In this document: one piece after another, positions 32,899 to 40,643 of the stretch
Position numbering within the stretch: the stretch's first letter is position 1
Layout of the letters: every line of letters begins with the position of its first letter
DNA from: Rubripirellula amarantea
GTDB lineage: Bacteria; Planctomycetota; Planctomycetia; Pirellulales; Pirellulaceae
Length of the DNA: 64,000 bases
Direction of reading: 5' to 3'
Assembly: GCF_007859865.1 (NCBI RefSeq)
Contig: NZ_SJPI01000003.1
Span: forward strand, 744,001-808,000
Made by a program: the position numbers and the translations under genes
Notes under the pieces: generated by a model
Database searches by the model: none
The model's input: only the letters and a program-made list of their open reading frames with translations
What the model was told of the DNA's origin: nothing

Positions 32899-34235
32899 GA
32901 CGTTCGTTCCCCTTGGGCCTTGGTTGATTGCGAAAGGATTCTGGCATCCAATTCAAAAATGGTCCGATCATCTTCGCGGCGCCAACGCACGTCGCCTTCC
33001 AATCGCTCCGCAGCCCTACGAACAACTGAAAGACCAAGCCCCATGCCTTCGGGTTTTGACGTCACAAACGGTTCAAACAACTCATCAGCAACCGAGTCCG
33101 CGATCCCCGATCCATTGTCGGACACGACTAACCGAACTCGGTCATCGGCAACCTTCTGCAACGCAACTTTCACGTCGTCACCGGCCTGCATCGCGTTATG
33201 AACTAAGTTGCTAGCCGCAGCGATCCAGGTGGGACCGTCCTGAACGAACAAGCCTGTGATTGCATCGTCACAATTCCAGTCGATGTTTACTCGCAAGTGT
33301 TTCGCTATCGGCGATAAGCTGTTCTGTATATCAAGGAAACACTGGCGAATGTCCGCCGGTCGATCTTCATCTTGCCGACCTGACGCGACTAACAACAATC
33401 GTCGAACGTAGTCTTCGGAAACTTCGATTTGCTCGATCGCAACCTCAATCCCTTCATCGTCGCTGCGACACTGGCTAGCGTGTAATTCCACCGCCATCCT
33501 TGCTCCGGTCAGGCTGTTGCGAAGTTGATGTGCCATTCCGCCCGCGATTTGATGCAGCAGCTTTTCACTTTGCTGGCGGTTGATGCGTTTCCAAAGCTCA
33601 CTTAGTTGGGCAGCCATAGAATCCACAGCACCGCCAAGACGTCCAAGTTCATCTTCGACATCATCTGATACTGTTGATTCAAAGTCGCCCCCGGCTACTA
33701 GTTCCACACGTCGTTGCAACTTGCCAAAGCGACTGACCAATCGCGACGATAGTAGCAACGCAACGCTACTGAGGGCCAGGATGGTGGACAGCCCTGTAAC
33801 GAGTGGTAGGATCGCTGCGCGTTGTCGGCTCGCGGCGATCTGCTGCTTATCGAATAGGACCTCAACCTCTGACACTCGATCCTGGCGCGACGAAGGATTA
33901 CTTGTCGCAAAGCGATAGATACTGAAACGTTGTCGCGACGCGGCGTCCAGATCAATCGTGCTGTGAGTCACATTGCCTTGAAGGTCCAGTCCAACCAATT
34001 CGGTTTGCGTTAGATCGGCTAGCGAATCGAGCACCATCGGATTGAGCGGAAAGGTGGATTCCGCCAGTGAGCGTTCAATTGCGTCGAACCGCTGCTTGAG
34101 ATCACCCTGAGCCCAACGGTCTCCGAGCCAATACGATGCAATCGCGACTGCGACAGCGGCCAACAACGCCGTGACGACCATAGGGGCGATAAGACGAAGT
34201 CGAAGCGATCGAAAAGGAGCGGGGTGCTGGTTCAC
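32895..34235 (-). CDS. Membrane sensor histidine kinase, NtrC-type partner
   Basis: This 446-residue kinase has two membrane helices (about 13-32 and 148-168) around a periplasmic sensor domain of about 115 residues. A HAMP domain follows (about 170-220). The H box reads G-G-M-A-H-Q-L-R-N-S-L, with Gln after His. The ATPase boxes are N-L-V-H-N-A-M-Q-A-G, S-D-N-G-S-G-I-A and G-M-G-L-G-L-S-V. Its stop overlaps the regulator start, so the two form one operon. The signal sensed is not known. A role like PilS, controlling a pseudopilin, is suggested by the divergent DUF1559 gene. Confidence 0.93.
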   Translation of the reverse strand: MNQHPAPFRSLRLRLIAPMVVTALLAAVAVAIASYWLGDRWAQGDLKQRFDAIERSLAESTFPLNPMVLDSLADLTQTELVGLDLQGNVTHSTIDLDAASRQRFSIYRFATSNPSSRQDRVSEVEVLFDKQQIAASRQRAAILPLVTGLSTILALSSVALLLSSRLVSRFGKLQRRVELVAGGDFESTVSDDVEDELGRLGGAVDSMAAQLSELWKRINRQQSEKLLHQIAGGMAHQLRNSLTGARMAVELHASQCRSDDEGIEVAIEQIEVSEDYVRRLLLVASGRQDEDRPADIRQCFLDIQNSLSPIAKHLRVNIDWNCDDAITGLFVQDGPTWIAAASNLVHNAMQAGDDVKVALQKVADDRVRLVVSDNGSGIADSVADELFEPFVTSKPEGMGLGLSVVRRAAERLEGDVRWRREDDRTIFELDARILSQSTKAQGERTS

Positions 34236-34358
34236 GTCTCCATTCTATTCAATTCGTGCCGGTGGAATATCCGCCGTCGGTGGCGAAAGGAACGTCACGC
34301 ATTGCCGAATTGACGACTGGGCCTCGGGGAATACCATTGGTTTTGCAAATATTGGGTT

Positions 34359-34373
34359 TGGCACGTGGTCTGC
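34359..34373 (+). promoter_or_regulatory. Sigma-54 promoter of the DUF1559 gene
   Basis: TTGGCACGTGGTCTGCA has a perfect TTGGCACG -24 element and CTGCA at -12, with GG and GC 12 bp apart. The predicted start near 34385 leaves a leader of about 126 nt before the ATG at 34511. It is next to an NtrC-type activator operon. Confidence 0.78.
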
Positions 34374-34510
34374 ATACCTGTCGCACTCAAGGTCAAAGAC
34401 TTCGAATTGAAGCGACCATAGGGAATAGAGCCGCGTCGAATACAGCCGCATTGGAGCGAGCTGCACAAAAGCGAATCTGAACAGCCGAGCCGATTGAAAG
34501 AGGGAACTCT

Positions 34511-35521
34511 ATGCCGAAGCGTCGTGATGCTTTCACGCTTGTTGAACTTCTTGTCGTGATTGCCATTATCGGTATTCTCGTCGGCTTGCTGCTGCCTGCC
34601 GTCCAGGCCGCTCGCGAAGCGGCCCGTCGGATGCAGTGCAGCAATAACCTGAAACAAATTGCCTTGGCTTGTCACAATTACCAAAGTGCCTTCAAAAAAT
34701 TCCCTCCTTCGGCGATCGTTGATCTAAGCGTTACTGATACCGGCAACAACGGTTCGTGGGGAGTTCACGGTCGCATCTTGCCCTATCTCGAACAGGGCAA
34801 CGTTTACGAAAACATTGATCTCTCTGTTGCATGGGATTACCAGACCGCCATTGACGGGCTGAAAATCGCAACATACGCCTGCCCGAGTGATCCTGGGACT
34901 GATCAAGTTCGCGGATTTGATGACGGTCGCCCTTCCTTGTATCCCACCACTTACGGATTCAACTTCGGTCGTTGGTTTGTCTTCAATCCGGCTGATCGCA
35001 AAGCAGGTGATGGAATGTTTTACCCCAATTCGTTCCTGAGCTTCCGAGACTGCTTGGACGGTACGACGCAAACTCTACTGGTCGGTGAAGTCAAAGCCTG
35101 GACGCCCTATCAACGCAATGGCGGGCCGTCATCGACAACCTTGCCGATCAACAAAGCTGAAGCCGAAGTGATCGTTGCCAGTGGTGCTCAGTTTAAGGAC
35201 ACCGGCCATACCGAATGGCCCGATGGTCGAGTTCACCACACTGGCTTCACCGTTACACTTCCACCCAACAGCAAAGTCGAATACACCAATAGCGGAATAC
35301 TCTACGAGGAAACGGATTTCAATTCTTGGCAAGAAGGTAAGAACGGTATCGCCGGAAACCCCACTTACGCCATGATTACGTCGCGGAGTTACCACATTGG
35401 GCTAGTCAATGTCGCGAAACTTGACGGCAGTGTTTCATCAATAACGGAATCCATCGACATTGATGTTTGGCACGCCTTGGGAACTCGCGATGGTCACGAG
35501 ATTATCGAAGGAGCGTGGTAA
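34511..35521 (+). CDS. DUF1559 pseudopilin-like protein
   Basis: This 336-residue protein has a type IV pilin-like leader (residues 1-7) and the prepilin methylation region [15 protein letters not shown], where the usual Gly before Phe is Ala. The DUF1559 motifs A-R-E-A-A-R-R and C-S-N-N-L-K-Q follow. The C-terminal L-D-G-S-V portion is also typical. It is probably processed by a prepilin peptidase and displayed on the envelope. A GAAAGAGGG ribosome-binding site precedes the ATG. Control by sigma-54 from 34359 is predicted. Confidence 0.92.
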   Translation: MPKRRDAFTLVELLVVIAIIGILVGLLLPAVQAAREAARRMQCSNNLKQIALACHNYQSAFKKFPPSAIVDLSVTDTGNNGSWGVHGRILPYLEQGNVYENIDLSVAWDYQTAIDGLKIATYACPSDPGTDQVRGFDDGRPSLYPTTYGFNFGRWFVFNPADRKAGDGMFYPNSFLSFRDCLDGTTQTLLVGEVKAWTPYQRNGGPSSTTLPINKAEAEVIVASGAQFKDTGHTEWPDGRVHHTGFTVTLPPNSKVEYTNSGILYEETDFNSWQEGKNGIAGNPTYAMITSRSYHIGLVNVAKLDGSVSSITESIDIDVWHALGTRDGHEIIEGAW

Positions 35522-35728
35522 AGGCCGCGACCCCGCCTTTCGATCCTAAATGGGTTCGTTCAGTAAGAACACCAACCTGTTCAGCGACGGGATCGAAGTC
35601 GGCCGTTAAACCGCAAATGCCTTCATCGGTTGATTTTCACTGGCGGAAATCACCAACCTATGACAACTTACAGTTTGAATACTCCGTGCAAGAATGCATG
35701 GCTCAAACAAACTCATGTCACATCAACG

Positions 35729-36079
35729 ATGAATAAAATCTCGACTCACTGCCCTCTAGGCCATCACGTGCAAGGAAACGCTTCGCTGCTTGGAACTTGG
35801 GTTCATTGCCCTGTATGCCAAGCTGGATTTGAGTTTGCTCTTCCGACGAATGCAAACGATTCGGCGGCTACCGAAGCCGACCATCGTTCCGTCACAGATA
35901 CCGGAATCATGCGAATCTTGGGGCCTTACGAACCACCATCTGCTTCCCAGCCGAAGAATGAACCGGCCAATAGCGAGGCACCGGAACCGGAATCCGACGT
36001 AGTGCTGCAGTACAAACCAAGTATGACGGCCACGACAATTGAGGCCATTCGGAACGCTTTCCAGAACCAGCAGTCGTAG
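35729..36079 (+). CDS. Small zinc-ribbon protein
   Basis: This 116-residue protein begins with a zinc-ribbon-like motif (C-P-L-G-H then H-C-P-V-C, near residues 6-32). The rest is acidic, Pro- and Glu-rich and probably disordered. The ATG at 35729 is chosen because the zinc motif starts at once after it; a longer frame reaches 35630. The ribbon resembles planctomycete zinc-ribbon proteins that begin with such motifs. Function is unknown. Confidence 0.6.
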   Translation: MNKISTHCPLGHHVQGNASLLGTWVHCPVCQAGFEFALPTNANDSAATEADHRSVTDTGIMRILGPYEPPSASQPKNEPANSEAPEPESDVVLQYKPSMTATTIEAIRNAFQNQQS

Positions 36080-36118
36080 CTTGGCCTGACGACACAGATT
36101 TTTAGCATGGCTATGTGT

Positions 36119-36153
36119 GGTCTCTACACTTGAACTGCTTGTTGTGTGAGACC
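36119..36153. terminator. Possible convergent terminator hairpin
   Basis: GGTCTC-T-ACAC pairs with GTGTGAGACC around a 14-nt loop, with one bulged T. It lies between two convergent genes. No clear T tract follows, so the call is weak. Confidence 0.35.
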
Positions 36154-36185
36154 GATCTGCATTTGCAAAGGTCGTTCGCGGCGAT

Positions 36186-36704
36186 TTAGCGAAGCCTTGG
36201 TCTTGGTCCCGAACGAGGACGACCGCCACGGAACATGCTGTCATTTCGCTGACTTCTCTGCTGCTGAAACTGTTGCTCATTGCGACTGCTTTCCAGTTGA
36301 TCAATTCGCAACATCAACTGCACTACCAACAAACGCAAATCATCATCGCCGATGTCAACGAGTGTTTCCGTTGGCTTGGACCAAATAGAGATTTGTCTTT
36401 CCACCTCGTCCAACTCCTGTTGCATCACGGCGACGGATGGATGGTCTGTGCCCAAGTCATTCATAGCCTGGGTTAATAGCGACTGACGTTCTGCAAGCTC
36501 GGCTTGTCGATCTTTGATCATTTGATCAAGTGCTTTCTCGTCAACAAGCAGACTTGTGTCTCGCGGTGCAGTGTTCGGCCCTTCTTGATTGGTCCCCACG
36601 GCAGACGTCGTCGACACAAGAGCCGATAACACAATGGCACCAACGACCAAAGAAACGCTGCTGAATGACTGAGTTACAAACCGGTTCTTCGATAACGAAT
36701 TCAT
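36186..36704 (-). CDS. Secreted coiled-coil protein of unknown function
   Basis: This 172-residue protein has an N-terminal signal or anchor segment (about residues 12-36). The middle (about 55-140) is a coiled coil with heptad-like L/I spacing (I-K-D-R-Q-A-E-L-A-E-R-Q). The C-terminus is Arg-, Gly- and Pro-rich (R-G-G-R-P-R-S-G-P-R-P-R-L-R). No family was recognised. The basic tail could bind acidic polymer or nucleic acid, which is speculation. Confidence 0.6.
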   Translation of the reverse strand: MNSLSKNRFVTQSFSSVSLVVGAIVLSALVSTTSAVGTNQEGPNTAPRDTSLLVDEKALDQMIKDRQAELAERQSLLTQAMNDLGTDHPSVAVMQQELDEVERQISIWSKPTETLVDIGDDDLRLLVVQLMLRIDQLESSRNEQQFQQQRSQRNDSMFRGGRPRSGPRPRLR

Positions 36705-37212
36705 GTCGAGCTTCTATGGCGAGGGAAGTGATTTGTTTTGCAGCCGAACGTTAGGGTGATGCGTGAATCGGCGATATAACGCGAGCTACTGAACTTACCA
36801 ATATCTGCAGACGCGATTGGCATTCAGTTCAAGTATTTCCGCATCGAATTCTAGAACAGCAAGCCGGTAGACAAAGGTCTCAACATGTCTGCGGTTCCCG
36901 ACACGCTCGCGTGACCTATCTTGCACCTGAAGATCGTGAGCATGACGAACAATGTGCAAGACGGCAGAAGGTCATCGCACACCATTGAATTAGGACGATT
37001 TGCCAGCCATTTGTCACTCTAAGAGTACTAACCCCAAGAGTACCGACCGAGCGGGGCGAGAAATTGCAAACCGATGGAACTCTAGTCCGGTTTGGCGATG
37101 TGACATTGAACTGAACTGTTCGTCCCCTAACTAATAGCCCGCCACAAGTCGCAGTTAGGCGATCTTCGTTGGCTCTCTCTTCTCTCGTACCAACCAACCC
37201 ATAGGTAATTCC
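36705..37212. other. Divergent intergenic region, no gene seen
   Basis: This 508-bp stretch separates the coiled-coil gene from the haloperoxidase gene. It has a direct repeat AAGAGTAC at 37021-37028 and 37036-37043, which could be a regulator site. A GG-N10-GC match near 37054 is too poor at -24 to call. The minus-strand frame at 36916-37197 has no recognisable features. Confidence 0.5.
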
Positions 37213-39483
37213 ATGGCAACGTTTTGGAATCGCTGGATCAATCGGACTCGGTCGCGTCGGAAGAATGTTAAAAGACCGTCTCAGCGACGACGCGCGTTGG
37301 CTGAGAACCTAGAGACACGGCAGCTACTAGCGGCAAACATCTTTCACAACGAACTACTGCCCGAAGACGTCAACGAAGACGGCGTGGTATCCGCTTTAGA
37401 CGCCCTGACGATTATCAACCAAATGAATCGCCAATCCGCGAACGGATCGGGGCAGGGTGTTCAAAGTGGCAACGATTTCAATCGCGAACCTGGCCGAATG
37501 ACGGACGTTAACAATGACGGCCGAGATTCAGCGCTCGATGCTTTGTTGGTGATCAATCGCCTCAGTCGCGAACAAGAAAGGTTTGATCCACTTTCTCGCA
37601 ATCCTGGCAATCCAAACGAGACACCGACGGATGAACAGCCAACCGATGACCTCAACAGTGACGCAACAACCACTGAAGACACTACTGATGACGAATTAGA
37701 AACTGACGATTCAGTGACCGTTGGTAATCCTACGGCCGAGGACACACCAGTTTCCGAGGCGAGTAGCGATCCTGTTTTGTTTTGGAATGATGTGTTCGGA
37801 GCAGTCTTGGGCGATAGTCTCGAGAATCAAAACCCGGGTTACGCATCACGGTCCGCTGCAATCCTGAACTTGGCAATCTTTGATTCCGTCGCAATCGCGT
37901 CGGGAAATACGGAAGGAACGTTTTACGATTACGACTCGGATATCGTAAATGCGACTGATGACTTGTCGGCGGAAGCGGTCGCGACCGCAGCGGCCTACAC
38001 GGCGCTAAGTGGTCTGTACCCTGATCAACAAGCTCAGCTTGATGATGCCTTCGAACAATCGCTCACGGTCTTTTCGTCGAGTGACGATCTGAGCGCGAGC
38101 CTATTGCTCGGCGAAGAGATTGCCAACGAGATTCTTGCACTTCGAGTCGATGATGGTTCCGATCTGACTAGCGAATATACCTACACCGATGAGGTTGGTT
38201 ACTTTCAACCCGATCCGCTGAACCCTGACGTGCCAGCTTGGGGAACAGCATGGCGAGATGTCGACACCTTCTCGATTTCATCCACCGAACCATTCGTCCC
38301 CGACACCACGCCAGCACTTACCAGTGATGAGTACGCTGCATCGTACAACGAAGTACTCGCGTTAGGATCAGTCGACAGCACCGAGCGAACCGCTGAAGAA
38401 ACCGAAATCGGCATCTTTTGGGCCTATGACCGCGAAGGTCTCGGTACCCCCATTGCTCTGTACACGGACGTTCTCGAAAGCGTTGCCACTCAAGAAGGAA
38501 ATACATTTGAAGAAAACGTCGCTCTATTCGCCCAGGCCTCGGTTGCTATGGCCGATGCTGCCATCGTTGCTTGGGAAACCAAGTTCAGCGAAGAGTTTTG
38601 GCGCCCCATCACCGCCATTCAACAAGGTGACGACGACGGCAATCCACTGACCGAAGGCGATACGCAGTGGACCGCACTGGGAGCACCCGATGGCGGTGAT
38701 GACATTGTCGGCTTCACTCCGCAATTCCCAACCTATATCTCAGGCCACGCGACCTTTGGCGGAGCTCTGTTTGGAACGCTGCAAGATTTCTACGGCACCG
38801 ACGACATCTCGTTTGAAGTGACATCAGAAGAGCTAGAAGTATTGCTCGACAACCCTGAACTTCAGGACGCCTACGGTCTTGACCTTGATGACGCAACGCG
38901 GACGTTTGATTCGTTTAGTGAGGCGATGGCAGAAAACGGTCGTAGTCGAGTTTACCTTGGCATTCACTTCGACTTTGATGACTTGGTTGGCCAAGAAGTA
39001 GGTCAAACAATCGCAGCCTCCGTCGCCGCCGACTTCGATGCGTTGACAGAAATTTCGGACACCTCCGACTCTGGTGAGACCTCATTCGTGGTAAGCGGAA
39101 CAGTGGTCGACGCAACGGATTCTGATGAGTGGCCTTCAAATCCTAGAAGCATTATCAGTGACCACGATCTAACTTTGCTCGCGATGGATCAGTCCAATCT
39201 TCGTGGCGATCAACATCCAGCGGCAGACAATGGTCGTTTGGATGAAGGAGTCAGCGGTGTGACGGTAGAACTGCTCGACAGCACTGGCAATGTTGTGGCA
39301 GAAACCGTCACCGACGACCGCGGGAGGTACGTGTTTGATTCGATCGCTGATGCCGGCGCTTACCAAGCACACATCGTTGTTGCAGAACTCTGGATGGTGC
39401 TGGGCGATGACACTCAGGACATCGTACTTACGAACGACCACGATAGGCTGGGCGGTGTCAACTTCCGCGTCAGCTTGGTCTAG
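37213..39483 (+). CDS. LEPRxLL-dockerin-vanadium haloperoxidase-like protein
   Basis: This 756-residue secreted protein has the planctomycete export-type motif L-E-T-R-Q-L-L-A-A near residues 33-41. Two dockerin-type calcium repeats follow (D-V-N-E-D-G-V-V-S-A-L-D-A-L and D-V-N-N-D-G-R-D-S-A-L-D-A-L). After a Thr/Asp/Glu-rich linker comes a vanadium-dependent haloperoxidase/PAP2 domain (about 185-620). The vanadate-binding set is visible: K-F-S-E-E-F-W-R-P, then F-P-T-Y-I-S-G-H-A-T-F, then R-S-R-V-Y-L-G-I-H-F. A C-terminal beta domain (about 635-756) is SdrD-B-like. It probably oxidises halide outside the cell. The halide used cannot be read here. Confidence 0.9.
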   Translation: MATFWNRWINRTRSRRKNVKRPSQRRRALAENLETRQLLAANIFHNELLPEDVNEDGVVSALDALTIINQMNRQSANGSGQGVQSGNDFNREPGRMTDVNNDGRDSALDALLVINRLSREQERFDPLSRNPGNPNETPTDEQPTDDLNSDATTTEDTTDDELETDDSVTVGNPTAEDTPVSEASSDPVLFWNDVFGAVLGDSLENQNPGYASRSAAILNLAIFDSVAIASGNTEGTFYDYDSDIVNATDDLSAEAVATAAAYTALSGLYPDQQAQLDDAFEQSLTVFSSSDDLSASLLLGEEIANEILALRVDDGSDLTSEYTYTDEVGYFQPDPLNPDVPAWGTAWRDVDTFSISSTEPFVPDTTPALTSDEYAASYNEVLALGSVDSTERTAEETEIGIFWAYDREGLGTPIALYTDVLESVATQEGNTFEENVALFAQASVAMADAAIVAWETKFSEEFWRPITAIQQGDDDGNPLTEGDTQWTALGAPDGGDDIVGFTPQFPTYISGHATFGGALFGTLQDFYGTDDISFEVTSEELEVLLDNPELQDAYGLDLDDATRTFDSFSEAMAENGRSRVYLGIHFDFDDLVGQEVGQTIAASVAADFDALTEISDTSDSGETSFVVSGTVVDATDSDEWPSNPRSIISDHDLTLLAMDQSNLRGDQHPAADNGRLDEGVSGVTVELLDSTGNVVAETVTDDRGRYVFDSIADAGAYQAHIVVAELWMVLGDDTQDIVLTNDHDRLGGVNFRVSLV

Positions 39484-39534
39484 GTCGTCTCACTACCAGA
39501 TCGGTAACAACTTTCGCCCTATCGGCCGCGCCCG

Positions 39535-39589
39535 GTGAAGCAACCAACAATCGTGAAGCAACCAACAATCGTGAAACAACCGAACAATG
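39535..39589 (+). repeat. 18-bp tandem repeat, about three copies
   Basis: GTGAAGCAACCAACAATC occurs twice exactly (39535-39552, 39553-39570) and a third, diverged copy follows (39571-39589). It lies just after the haloperoxidase stop. Confidence 0.8.
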
Positions 39590-39640
39590 GAGTGGCTGCA
39601 AAGAATGTTCTTAAACGCGATAGCAGTCGTCTCCCTACAA

Positions 39641-39669
39641 CAAGAGCCTCGTTTGAAACGAGGCTCTTG
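39641..39669. terminator. Strong bidirectional terminator hairpin
   Basis: CAAGAGCCTCGTTT faces AAACGAGGCTCTTG with one G between, so at least 12 bp pair perfectly. It lies between the rightward haloperoxidase gene and the leftward tmRNA gene, and may stop both. Confidence 0.75.
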
Positions 39670-39715
39670 AAAGTTATTGCTGCTTCGCCCTGATAAAAAC
39701 AGAACAAACCAGCGA

Positions 39716-40092
<377 letters not shown>

Positions 40093-40643
40093 GGATATCG
40101 ATAGATGGATATCTAAAACTAGCGTCATTCAAATTCAACACTAATCTACGGCTCCATTCTAATCGGCATGGCAATAGTCAGCTAGCCAGCCGCGATTTCG
40201 CTCTGGACAGTGGCCGACCCCCGACTACCTTACCTGCTACGCATTGCCGAACCACCCGCTAGAGCCTAGCCGGGTCTCCTCCAGCGGCGAAACGCTCATT
40301 CACCACTCATACATCCGCAAATTGGCTCGACTTCGCCGTATCCGCTTCTTGTCGCAGACGGGGAAGATTAGGGCGTTTGGGGAAAGAACCCTTACAATGG
40401 TGTGGAATAGTCCTATTGTAGGGTTGGTGACACCTGTCAACTCTGGGGCAGTTTTGCGGCTGGAATCCAGACATTGGCCTTGGCTGACCAGAGGAATTCA
40501 TTGCGTTCCTCAACGACTCACGGACAATGGGAGCGTTCGCCCCGAGATGCGAACATTAATTTACAGCACAGACGAACAGCGGTTGGAGCTCCCCTCGCGT
40601 TCGCTGTGAACTTCGACCCTTAATTTTTTGAAGCCTGGCTTTG
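40093..40643. other. Intergenic region upstream of the polysaccharide locus
   Basis: This 551-bp region lies between ssrA and the tyrosine-kinase gene. It contains an inverted repeat CCCTTACAAT (40389-40398) / ATTGTAGGG (40415-40423) and a TGACA-CC-TGTCA dyad (40428-40439) next to it. No gene was supported; the frame at 40244-40609 is treated as chance. Confidence 0.5.

Noticed and set aside
37053-37068. GG-N10-TTGC match upstream of the haloperoxidase gene
   Set aside because: The -24 element reads GGGGCGA with no TGGCAC character, so only half of the promoter matches.
40244-40609. 121-codon plus-strand frame before the polysaccharide locus
   Set aside because: No recognisable motif and the regulatory dyads lie inside it.
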